Assembly (NCBI GenBank): GCA_948857205.1
Contig: CAQPRV010000008.1
Location: forward strand, 1 to 11,001
Length of the DNA stretch: 11,001 nt
Direction of reading: 5' to 3'
From: an uncultured Clostridia bacterium
GTDB lineage: Bacteria > Bacillota > Clostridia > TANB77 > CAG-508
The notes beneath the pieces were generated by a model. It was not told the DNA's origin. It searched no databases and saw nothing but the letters and a program-made list of their open reading frames with translations. Numbering within the stretch: the stretch's first letter is position 1; every line of letters begins with the position of its first letter. Of the stretch, positions 1 through 5,954 are shown piece by piece. Both the position numbers and the translations under genes were made by a program.

Positions 1-4
1 AAAT

Positions 5-139
5 GAATAAGAAATTAAACGATGTAAGTTTAAGAAAAAAACTCCACTAGAAGCTCTTGGCAGATAAAACTTACATCGTTTAGTTTAATTGCACAAACTG
101 CGGACTTTCTATGGAGTTTTTAAACTTTATCTCTTATTC
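5..139. repeat. Large self-complementary end region with interleaved stems (candidate rolling-circle end or structured RNA)
   Basis: Three complementary pairs are visible. Stem A pairs 5-12 with 132-139 (GAATAAGA/TCTTATTC). Stem C pairs 12-31 with 67-86; its core AAACGATGTAAGTTT is perfect and one G.T pair lies at 15/83. Stem B pairs 37-46 with 112-121 (AAAAACTCCA/TGGAGTTTTT) and can extend past a one-base bulge. B opens inside the loop of C and closes outside it, so B and C form a pseudoknot arrangement enclosed by A. The region starts about 140 bases downstream of the IS91-like transposase stop, on the side where IS91 elements carry their replication origin (oriIS). It may therefore be the element end. 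A structured RNA is the alternative; I do not recognise a known class. Confidence 0.5.
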
Positions 140-277
140 TTTTTTTCTTATTTTACTACATATCCCTAAATATATCAATTTTTAAGTTGAAATTTCTATA
201 AAATTTTAGTAAAATAGACATAGAGACCCCTTCCCCAATAAAGAGGCAATTTTGAGAGGGTATGAAATTGTGAATTA
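140..277. other. AT-rich intergenic stretch after the transposase stop
   Basis: This is the sequence between the structured left end and the transposase stop codon. I see no credible gene. On the minus strand it contains a G-rich patch (GGGGAAGGGG near 227-236) in an otherwise T/A-rich sequence, which stands out in this genome. Such a patch could belong to the end or origin of the rolling-circle element, but that is only inference. Confidence 0.3.
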
Positions 278-1393
278 TTATGCTGGACTAGGTCTTATTA
301 AATGTCCAATTCCACAAACTGGACATAAATTAAAGTCTTTTCCAGACACTTTCTTTAGTATTTTGAGAGGGGAAATATTTTCTTTAGTTAACACTTTTGT
401 ATTTGTGAGAGATTTACAAAGTGTTAATTTTTTCGTTTTATTTCTATTTCCCAATAATCCAAAATGTCGTATCTTCATAAATCTAGGTGGTAGTATATGT
501 AATATGAATCTTCTAATAAATTCATCTGCATCTAATACCATTGTTTTCATTTCGTTATTATCTCTATAATCTCTCCATTTAAAAATTACTTTTCCATTAT
601 CTATATTCAATATTCTACTATTTGCAATTGCTACTCTATGAGTATATCTTCCTAAATATTCTATTACACTATTTGCATTTTTAAATGGTGGTTTACAATA
701 TACAATCCAATCTTTAGCATACAATGATGATATGAATTTATCAAATTCTTGTGATATTTTTAGTTCTTCAATTTCTTTGCAAAAATCGAGTTTTTCTTGT
801 TTCATATAATATATCAATTTTCCTCTAAATACCTTTGATAACACTTTTACTGGTATGAAGAATTTCTTTTTGCTATTTTGCCATTTTCCTAAACTGTCAA
901 GTCCACCAGCTGGTACTATACAATGTATATGTGGATGGTCTTTTAAGTTTTGTCCCCATGTATGTAAAATAGTTGTAAAACCTATTTGTGCACCTAAATA
1001 TTTTTTATCATTTGCTAGTTCTTGTAATGTTTCTGATACTGCTTTAAACATTATATTATACATTTTCGTTTGATTGTAATATACTACTTTATTTAATATA
1101 TCTGGTATTGTAAATACTACATGAAAATATTGAACATTTAATACATTAAACTTTTGATTATATATCCATTTTTCTTTTGCAGAAGTCTGACATTTAGGGC
1201 AATGTCTATTTCTACAAGAATTGTAACTTATTTTCTTATGCCCACAATGGTCGCATATATCTTCATGTGCTCCTAATTCTGCTGTTCTACATTTTTCTAT
1301 TGCATTTAAAGTTTTCTTTACATAGATTGGTAAATTATGTTTTTCTTTATATTGTTTCCCATATTGTTCCAATATGTTCTGCAATTCAGGCAT
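278..1393 (-). CDS. IS91/ISCR-like Y2 HUH transposase
   Basis: Rolling-circle (single-strand) transposase of the IS91/IS801/IS1294 group, about 371 residues, close to the family norm. Residues here are counted from the upstream GTG at 1402. An N-terminal zinc-binding segment has C50xxC53 and C63-R-N-R-H-C68-P-K-C71. The metal-binding HUH motif is HPHIHC at 156-161. The catalytic tyrosines form YxxxY at Y249/Y253 in EYLGRYTHR. A late CxxC (360-363) may be a second zinc knuckle. These enzymes nick one strand at an origin end and move it by rolling-circle replication. The start is placed at the ATG at 1393 because AGGTGA lies five bases upstream; GTG 1402 and ATG 1399 are in frame too. The gene overlaps the recombinase gene by eight bases, so translation is probably coupled. 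It appears intact. Confidence 0.93.
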   Translation of the reverse strand: MPELQNILEQYGKQYKEKHNLPIYVKKTLNAIEKCRTAELGAHEDICDHCGHKKISYNSCRNRHCPKCQTSAKEKWIYNQKFNVLNVQYFHVVFTIPDILNKVVYYNQTKMYNIMFKAVSETLQELANDKKYLGAQIGFTTILHTWGQNLKDHPHIHCIVPAGGLDSLGKWQNSKKKFFIPVKVLSKVFRGKLIYYMKQEKLDFCKEIEELKISQEFDKFISSLYAKDWIVYCKPPFKNANSVIEYLGRYTHRVAIANSRILNIDNGKVIFKWRDYRDNNEMKTMVLDADEFIRRFILHILPPRFMKIRHFGLLGNRNKTKKLTLCKSLTNTKVLTKENISPLKILKKVSGKDFNLCPVCGIGHLIRPSPA

Positions 1394-2268
1394 TTTCATC
1401 ACCTGACCTATACAATCTATCTAATGGACTTACAATATCTTTTTCTACATTTGCAAGATGTAAATACTCCATCGTTGACCTTATTCCAGAGTGTCCCAGT
1501 AACTTTTGTAAATGCAATATGTCTAATCCATTTTCTATTAAATCTGTAGCAAAGTTATGTCTTAATCCATGCACTGTTACTTTTCTTTTTATTCCTGCTT
1601 TTTTCCTTATTTCTCTAAATGCTATTTCTGGTCCAGATACCGTATATTTGTCATTTGTCTGTTGAGAAATGAATAGATAATTTTCCTTGTGTTTTGGTCT
1701 ATATACTCTAAAATATTCTCTTAATATTTCAAGATTTGTTTGTGATAGCAAAGTATATCTATACTTACTTTCTTTTCCTTCTCGGACTAATATTCTCATA
1801 TTTTCACTATCAATATCTTGTATTCTTAAATTACACAGTTCTGATATTCTAAGTCCACCACCATATACTGTCATAAACATAGCTTTATATTTTAAACCGC
1901 AACCTTTCATTTTCACAAGCTTCAAAAAATCTTTTTAATTCTTCCTTTGTAAACATCTCTGGTTTGTTCTTTTGTATTTTAAACAATGGTATTCTCTTTA
2001 AATTCAAAACTTTATTTAGTGTTGTACAATACATAAATCGTATTGCACTATTATATGTGTTTACATCTCGTCTTTTGTTTTTACATTCTTCTACTAGATA
2101 TTTTAGAAAATCTCTAATATCATCTTCTGCTAATTTTTCAATATCTTTTCCTTTGTGAAATTCCATATATCTACTAACTCGCCAGATATATGATTTCTGT
2201 GTTCTTTCTGATAATCCTCTAAAAGTCATGTCTTCTTCCATGTGTTTTATTATTTCTTCATTACACAT
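1386..2268 (-). pseudogene. Tyrosine recombinase/integrase, split by a single-base frameshift
   Basis: Phage-type tyrosine recombinase (XerC/D-like) in two frames. The first part (2268 to about 1889) is the N-terminal SAM-like DNA-binding domain, ending ...FTKEELKRFFEACENER. The second (to 1386) is the complete catalytic domain: Arg in GGLRISEL, Lys in GKESK, HGLRH, LGH and the nucleophile Tyr in TMEYLHLA. Removing one A from the A4 run at about 1889-1892 joins them into a normal protein of about 290 residues. Start ATG 2268 is chosen because AAAGGAG precedes it by seven bases; an ATG at 2286 lacks a site. It may be a recent mutation, an assembly error or +1 frameshifting at AAA-A. A recombinase gene directly ahead of the transposase is seen in some IS91-like elements. 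Confidence 0.85.
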
Positions 2269-2318
2269 AAAAAAACTCCTTTCCATAAATATTTATAGAC
2301 ATAATCTACCTAATATTT

Positions 2319-2347
2319 ATTTTAAAGAGTTTTTCTTGATATTTCAA
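2319..2347 (-). promoter_or_regulatory. Sigma-A-like promoter of the recombinase-transposase operon
   Basis: On the minus strand TTGAAA (2347-2342) and TAAAAT (2324-2319) are separated by exactly 17 bases and lie about 50 bases upstream of the recombinase start at 2268. An alternative -10 (TATAAT, 2402-2397) lies further upstream without a good -35. Confidence 0.5.
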
Positions 2348-2407
2348 TATTTACAAGCTTTTATTCTCAAATTAATAGCAAATTTTCGTATTTAGTATTA
2401 TACTAAC

Positions 2408-2436
2408 TTAAACGACCACTGCGGTAGCAGTTTAGT
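2408..2436. repeat. Hairpin sharing end words with the left terminus
   Basis: A perfect 5-bp hairpin ACTGC-GGTA-GCAGT (2418-2431) sits between TTAAACGA (2408-2415) and GTTTAGT (2430-2436). The same two words occur in the same order in the left-end structure (15-22 and 78-84). The two sites bracket the recombinase plus transposase module, so this may be its other end (terIS-like or an attachment site). The shared words are short and AT-rich, so the link is tentative. The rest of 2287-2522 holds no gene that I can see. Confidence 0.35.
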
Positions 2437-2522
2437 GCAATTACTATTTTTCGTTATTATTTTCTCCATGTCCTAAACATCTTAAATTATCTATATTTTT
2501 TCAATCATTTATTTTACACTCA

Positions 2523-3485
2523 CTAATTTAGTGCCTTCATTATATTTTCAGCAATTCTATTGATAACTGGTACAACAACACTATTTCCTGCTTGTTTATA
2601 AAGTCTTGCATCACTCATATCTGTAGGTAGTTCATAGTATTTAGGATATCCCTGTGCATAAAAACATTCTATTGGTGTCAATTTTCTTATTCCAAACTTT
2701 GTTTTTATCAGTGGTACATTGTGTCCCCCTTCTCCCATATTAGCAGTTAATGTTGGTACTAGGTTACTTTGGTTCTTTCTCACATATTTTCTTCTCCATT
2801 GATATACTGTATTATCGTCATCCATTTCTTCTGTTAGCAATTTGTATATGTTACCTTTGTATTTTCCCTCTGTGTAATAATATTTGTCATCAACTTTTGT
2901 ATCAAAATTAAAAACATCTTTTATATTTTTATCTAAAGTAGTTGGCATTGGCATTTGAAATCTATCAAAATCTTCTTTATCTTTAAATGCTACAATATAA
3001 ATTCTTTCTCTATTTTGTGGTATGTTACCATATTCACAAGCATTTAATACTTGGCATTTTATTTTATCTTTGTAGCCCGCTTCTTCTAATTTTTGGATTA
3101 TAGTCTTAAAAGTTTTTCCTTTATCATGACCAACTAAATTTTTCACATTTTCCAAAAATATTACTCTTGGTTTTCTTTCCTTAAATATTCTTTCCATTTC
3201 AAAGAATAAATCTCCAGTTCTATCATCTTCAAATCCTTTTCTATATCCAGCTACTGAAAAAGAAGTACAAGGAAATCCTCCTACCATTATATCAAATTCT
3301 GGTATTTCATTTACTTTAACACTATGAATATCTCTACAATCAACTTTATTTTCAAAATTTTTTTCATAAGTTTCTACCGCATATTTATCAAATTCATTAG
3401 CATATGCTATCTCACATTTATTTGTTTCTAAAAATCCTAAATCTATTCCACCAACACCTGCAAAAAGGCTACAAATCTTATACAT
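2523..3485 (-). CDS. Type II DNA (cytosine-5) methyltransferase, probable GCNGC specificity
   Basis: Complete 320-residue m5C methyltransferase that moves a methyl group from SAM to cytosine and protects host DNA from the neighbouring endonuclease. Visible motifs in order: I FAGVGG (8-13); II around ANEFDKYAVETY (29-40); IV GGFPCTSFS with catalytic C73; VI ENV (112-114); VIII QNRER (157-161); a short target-recognition region (about 170-262) ending in TLTANMGEGGHNV; IX RKLTPIECFYAQGYP; X KQAGNSVVVPV. AAGGAG lies nine bases before ATG 3485. It follows the endonuclease gene in the same direction after 77 bases. Its specificity is inferred from its partner, which looks like the Bsp6I family (GC^NGC), and fits the two GCNGC sites in its own leader. 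It appears intact. Confidence 0.95.
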   Translation of the reverse strand: MYKICSLFAGVGGIDLGFLETNKCEIAYANEFDKYAVETYEKNFENKVDCRDIHSVKVNEIPEFDIMVGGFPCTSFSVAGYRKGFEDDRTGDLFFEMERIFKERKPRVIFLENVKNLVGHDKGKTFKTIIQKLEEAGYKDKIKCQVLNACEYGNIPQNRERIYIVAFKDKEDFDRFQMPMPTTLDKNIKDVFNFDTKVDDKYYYTEGKYKGNIYKLLTEEMDDDNTVYQWRRKYVRKNQSNLVPTLTANMGEGGHNVPLIKTKFGIRKLTPIECFYAQGYPKYYELPTDMSDARLYKQAGNSVVVPVINRIAENIMKALN

Positions 3486-3507
3486 AATTATTTTCTCCTT
3501 ATCCTTT

Positions 3508-3519
3508 GCGGCACGCCGC
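3508..3519. promoter_or_regulatory. Two GCNGC sites as an inverted repeat in the methyltransferase leader
   Basis: GCGGC-AC-GCCGC forms a 5-bp inverted repeat 23-34 bases upstream of the methyltransferase start. Both arms match GCNGC, the predicted recognition sequence of this RM system. Reading the window by eye I found no other GCNGC site. Methylation here could tune expression of the methyltransferase, as described for promoter-located sites in other systems such as CfrBI; for this locus that is inference. Confidence 0.5.
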
Positions 3520-3529
3520 GATTTTATTA

Positions 3530-3558
3530 GTTATAGTAACAGAGTAATTAACACTCTG
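3530..3558 (-). promoter_or_regulatory. Palindrome and putative -10 ahead of the methyltransferase
   Basis: CAGAGT-N7-ACTCTG (3540-3558) is a perfect 6-bp-arm palindrome directly upstream of a weak -10 (TATAAC, 3535-3530 on the minus strand). It lies where a -35 box would be. A near-identical palindrome lies ahead of the endonuclease gene at 4100-4115, so one regulator may bind both. No U-tract follows, so it is a poor terminator candidate for the endonuclease gene. Confidence 0.4.
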
Positions 3559-3562
3559 CCTT

Positions 3563-4087
3563 TCATCCTTTTTCAACTATCATTCCTCTTCTAATATTAA
3601 ATATTACAGTAGGCTCTAGTTTTCTGCTATTTATTATTGATTCAATAATTCTTATATGTGGTCTCTTACCAACTTTCTGATAATCTCCCACTGTTGCTGT
3701 TTTTGATACTGGAAGTTTCTTTAATTCTTCTGAATTAACACCTGTATCATACACAAACAACATATTTAAGTCTAAATCAAATCTTAAAAATACTAAATCA
3801 TCAAAGTCACACCTAGGTCCAAAACTACTTAAATCATACTCATAGTTACTTGTAGCTTTAAACTCTATTTTTCTACCATCAAGAGATTTGGCATCTCCTC
3901 CTGAACTTTTATTCCAAAGAAGATTTAAACAATAGCAACCCATAGGCTCACTTATTGCATCTGGCATATTAATACCTCTTGATACTAGACTTTTTACATA
4001 TGTATTTAAGTCTTTCCATTTAAAGTATGCATCACATGTTTCTTGAATTCTTGGCTCGTCTATTTTTATTAAATATTCATCCTTCAT
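3563..4087 (-). CDS. Bsp6I-family type II restriction endonuclease (predicted GC^NGC)
   Basis: This 174-residue protein matches my memory of the Bsp6I restriction enzyme family (Pfam RE_Bsp6I) in length, in the block RGINMPDAISE and in its position beside an m5C methyltransferase. A PD-(D/E)XK-type active site is visible: G64-D65, then I-E75-F-K77 in GRKIEFKATS. It is followed by the conserved-looking DLSSFGP (85-91) and a late GKRPHIRI segment. It would cut unmethylated GCNGC DNA. AAGGTGA sits four bases upstream of ATG 4087. The gene precedes its methyltransferase, with no controller (C) gene between. Family recognition is from memory, so the specificity needs a search; the endonuclease role is well supported by motif and context. 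Confidence 0.8.
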   Translation of the reverse strand: MKDEYLIKIDEPRIQETCDAYFKWKDLNTYVKSLVSRGINMPDAISEPMGCYCLNLLWNKSSGGDAKSLDGRKIEFKATSNYEYDLSSFGPRCDFDDLVFLRFDLDLNMLFVYDTGVNSEELKKLPVSKTATVGDYQKVGKRPHIRIIESIINSRKLEPTVIFNIRRGMIVEKG

Positions 4088-4099
4088 TTATTCACCTTC

Positions 4100-4127
4100 A
4101 GAGTGTTATTACTCTAATGGCATTATA
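4100..4127 (-). promoter_or_regulatory. Promoter -10 and operator-like palindrome of the endonuclease gene
   Basis: TATAAT (4127-4122, minus strand) is a consensus -10. AGAGT-N6-ACTCT (4100-4115) begins about six bases further on, over the expected transcription start and just ahead of the ribosome binding site. I see no good -35. The palindrome matches the one at 3540-3558, which suggests shared control of the two RM genes. Confidence 0.45.
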
Positions 4128-4180
4128 TACTAAAATTTTAAATTTTTCTACTAATTTTTACAATTAATATATTTTTTTAT

Positions 4181-4352
4181 GTAGTGCAAGAATAGGTGTC
4201 TGACATACACTCATAAAACACTTAAAGGCAAAGCCTTTACCTTGTCAGATTTTCAAAAAAATGTCAGATTTTTGTCCGACATTTTATATAAGCATTTTTT
4301 TTAATATTTTCTTACTCTCTGTATGTTTTTATAATTTTGGGACATATTGTCC
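4181..4352. repeat. Structured repeat R1 (172 bp)
   Basis: R1 runs from GTAGTGCAAGAATAG to GGACA-N3-TGTCC and is collinear with R2 (5090-5262). Offsets from its first base: TGTC-T-GACA at 16; hairpin AAAGGC-AAA-GCCTTT at 43; TGTCAGA at 62 and again at 81; long stem AAAATGTC/GACATTTT at 77-104; ACTCTCTGTA near 134; then 16 bases and the end palindrome. R2 has the same structures with different bases that still pair, which is evidence for selection on folding as ssDNA or RNA. Its minus-strand upstream end overlaps the last codons of the TnpV-like gene. I do not recognise the family. Confidence 0.75.
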
Positions 4353-4602
4353 AAATTACTAACTCATCTGCTTTATTGTAAATAAAATTATTATAGTTTG
4401 CTAGTTCTATAAAGCTATATGTATTAGGTTTCTTATATTTATTTTTTAATTCCATTATAATAGAATTCCTTAAATCATTATATTCTTTATTTTTTAATTC
4501 CAAAAAATCATTTATTGTTCCATTCATTATCAATTCTTGATATGTTATTGGCTTATATTCTTCTAAATATTTACTATATAAAATTCCATATTTACTTAAC
4601 AT
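4312..4602 (-). CDS. TnpV-like small transposon protein
   Basis: A 96-residue protein resembling TnpV, a small protein of unknown function carried by clostridial transposons. The pattern KYGxLxxxYL, a following helix with N-G-x-I/L, and a C-terminal helix with an asparagine and acidic residues align with the clearer tnpV remnant at 10359-10720. Start ATG 4602 is chosen over a GTG/ATG-type start at 4623 because AGAGGGA lies eight bases upstream. This start overlaps the stop of the preceding gene by seven bases, implying translational coupling. The last 13 or so codons (WTICPKIIKTYRE) lie inside repeat R1 and probably come from the repeat, replacing the native tail. It is lysine-, asparagine- and tyrosine-rich. 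Confidence 0.6.
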   Translation of the reverse strand: MLSKYGILYSKYLEEYKPITYQELIMNGTINDFLELKNKEYNDLRNSIIMELKNKYKKPNTYSFIELANYNNFIYNKADELVIWTICPKIIKTYRE

Positions 4603-4931
4603 TTTACTTTTCCCTCTATACATTCAATAATCAAATTAATTCCATCTATAAATCCCACTTTATAAAATTTTTCATTTTCATAACCACCAATATTAACTAA
4701 TTTATTACAATGTTTATCTATTTTCTCTAATATTCTTTCCCTATCATTCTCTTTAGCTATTTGGAATATTTCATTTGCTATTTTTTGATAGGTATCTTCT
4801 CCTTTTGTTATTTCTGCTATTTTCTTTTTATCAATATCATTTAGTATATATAAAACTTCTGACCTAGTATTATACCAAAAATCAGTAACAGATTCTTCTT
4901 GAAATGATTTTAATTCTTCCTTATTTAACAT
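4596..4931 (-). CDS. Small acidic protein of unknown function coupled to the TnpV-like gene
   Basis: A 111-residue, mostly helical, charged protein with no signal peptide or membrane segment. The C-terminal pattern YKVGFIDGINLIIECIEGK resembles the end of a small family found in clostridial phages and transposons (DUF6809-like, from memory and with low certainty). An AGGAGAGATG-like site precedes ATG 4931. Its stop overlaps the start of the TnpV-like gene by seven bases, so the two form one translational unit between repeats R2 and R1. The function is unknown; the context says accessory element cargo. Confidence 0.6.
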   Translation of the reverse strand: MLNKEELKSFQEESVTDFWYNTRSEVLYILNDIDKKKIAEITKGEDTYQKIANEIFQIAKENDRERILEKIDKHCNKLVNIGGYENEKFYKVGFIDGINLIIECIEGKVKC

Positions 4932-5089
4932 TTTTCATCTCTCCTTACACTTATTTTTAATGTATACAACCTCATTTCATTCGGTTGCATAAGTTATTTG
5001 TAACTCAATTTGTTCAAACAACTAACTTAATTCTAACGTGCTCCATTTATAAAGTCTGCCCATTTTCAAAATTTTTTTACTTTTTTCAC
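4932..5089. other. Non-coding stretch with several small hairpins
   Basis: Between the small-gene pair and repeat R2 no gene is evident. Several short inverted repeats cluster at about 4967-5027: CAACC/GGTTG, GTTA-TTTG-TAAC and TTGTT-C-AAACAA. They may be part of a promoter leader for the pair, which needs its own upstream signals. I could not pick a convincing -35/-10. Confidence 0.3.
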
Positions 5090-5262
5090 GTAGTGCAAGA
5101 ATAGATGTATTACATCTTCCCTTACAACCTTTGAAAGCAAAGCTTTCTAATAGTATTACTTTTACAAAAATGTATTACAAAAAGGCATACATTTTTATAA
5201 TATATTTTTATTGCTATAGCCTTACTCTTTGTAAAATTATATCAATTGTGGACAACCTGTCC
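5090..5262. repeat. Structured repeat R2 (173 bp)
   Basis: R2 is the second full copy of the repeat, in the same orientation as R1 and nearly equal in length. Offsets match: AGATGTA-T-TACATCT around 16; hairpin GAAAGC-AAA-GCTTTC at 43; GTATTAC at 63 and TGTATTACA at 81; stem AAAAATGTAT/ATACATTTTT at 76-106; ACTCTTTGTA, 16 bases, then GGACA-ACC-TGTCC. Its internal word is TGTATTACA, where R1 has TGTCAGA. A truncated third copy abuts it at 5264-5363. Confidence 0.75.
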
Positions 5263-5289
5263 ACTTTTTTCTTTTATAATTAACTATTT

Positions 5290-5363
5290 ATTTATAAAGC
5301 ATATTTTTTTCCATATACCTTCACTCTCTGTAAGGATATACTCATCTAGGACAACTTGTCCCA
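5290..5363. repeat. Partial repeat R3
   Basis: R3 keeps only the right part of the repeat: a TATAAAGCAT plus T-rich stretch like R1, then CACTCTCTGTA, exactly 16 bases, and GGACA-ACT-TGTCC. The part holding the hairpins is absent and R2 begins about 30 bases away, so the two copies look like a stacked or collapsed tandem. On the minus strand the open frame through here reads VGQVVLDEYILTESEG; I cannot tell whether that is a protein remnant or chance. Confidence 0.5.
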
Positions 5364-5389
5364 CTTTATATTTAATCGTACTTTTCAAT

Positions 5390-5867
5390 TCAAACTTTAC
5401 TGTGTGTGTTATTATTTATTATTTTTTTATTATTATTACTTATTATTATTTGTGTTAAATTTTTTAACATACTGTAGTTGATATTTTCAACACCTAGTTG
5501 TTCAAATTTTCAATCTCTTGTTGTCGATATTTTCGACTGCTGAATTTTTCAGTACTTTCATGAGTTTTTCTTCATTAATTTTATAATAAGTCTTTGGTGG
5601 AATGTCTATATGTTTTATATTTAAAATTCCTTCTGTTTGTAAAATTGATGTTGCTTTTCTTTGTTTATATGGACTTAATTTTGTACTATTTTCTATGCTC
5701 TCTTTCGTCGCAAAAAAGTAACCAAATTTTAATTCATTTCTTTTTCTAAAATAATTCATTCTCCCATATAATTCGCCTAGCATTACAGCTGAATTTACTC
5801 CAAATCTAGTTATCAAATCTCTGTTAGTCATTATAAAATTTGTACCAATAATATTTTCTTTTGACAT
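5390..5867 (-). pseudogene. Replication-initiator-like winged-helix protein, N-terminal remnant
   Basis: The intact frame (5867-5502, 121 residues) resembles the N-terminal wHTH domain of plasmid/phage replication initiators. It opens with an FIMTNRDLITRFGVNSAVMLGELYG-type helix pair, then GYFFATKESIENSTKLSPYKQRKA and EGILNIKHIDIPPKTYYKIN. Downstream the signature spacer of such proteins continues in other frames: ENLNN, then GVENINYSMLKNLTQ and an Asn-rich run ending at 5390. At least two small indels (about 5505 and 5490) break it. The C-terminal replication domain is missing and repeat R3 lies where it should follow. AGGAGG precedes ATG 5867. It is probably a relic of an integrated plasmid or phage-like element. 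Confidence 0.6.
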
Positions 5868-5891
5868 AGCATGTCCTCCTTTTATATTTTT

Positions 5892-5931
5892 AAAGAGAAA
5901 GTAATTTATAAAACAAAACTACTTTCTCTTT
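5892..5931. terminator. 12-bp hairpin between the transpeptidase remnant and the rep-like gene
   Basis: AAAGAGAAAGTA (5892-5903) and TACTTTCTCTTT (5920-5931) form a perfect 12-bp stem with a 16-base loop. On the minus strand the stem ends in UUU followed by A-rich sequence, so it is at best a weak terminator for the upstream operon. It may equally be a leader structure of the rep-like gene, whose ribosome binding site follows 14 bases later. Confidence 0.4.
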
Positions 5932-5954
5932 GATTTGATTGTTCTATTTTTTGC

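Noticed and set aside
252..569. Plus-strand open frame of 105 codons
   Set aside because: It is antisense to the end of the IS91-like transposase, whose motifs are unambiguous; no ribosome binding site or recognisable domain.
1267..1938. Plus-strand open frames opposite the recombinase
   Set aside because: Hydrophobic low-complexity translations caused by the AT-rich antisense strand of a real gene.
2280..2286. Upstream ATG at 2286 as the recombinase start
   Set aside because: It lies inside or ahead of the AAAGGAG site; ATG 2268 has ideal spacing.
2521..2535. CACTAA-T-TTAGTG palindrome over the methyltransferase stop
   Set aside because: Short, AT-rich and without a U-tract; not convincing as a terminator or operator.
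4181..5262. R1 and R2 as integron attC sites
   Set aside because: No RYYYAAC/GTTRRRY core sites and no IntI; only the gene-then-hairpin logic is similar.
4181..5363. R1-R3 as a CRISPR array
   Set aside because: Copies are 172 bp, few, separated by genes and internally variable; no short regular repeats and spacers and no cas genes.
5246..5458. Plus-strand frame of 70 codons, rich in Ile, Tyr and Phe
   Set aside because: It spans repeats R2 and R3 and the Asn-codon tract of the rep relic on the other strand; composition explains it.
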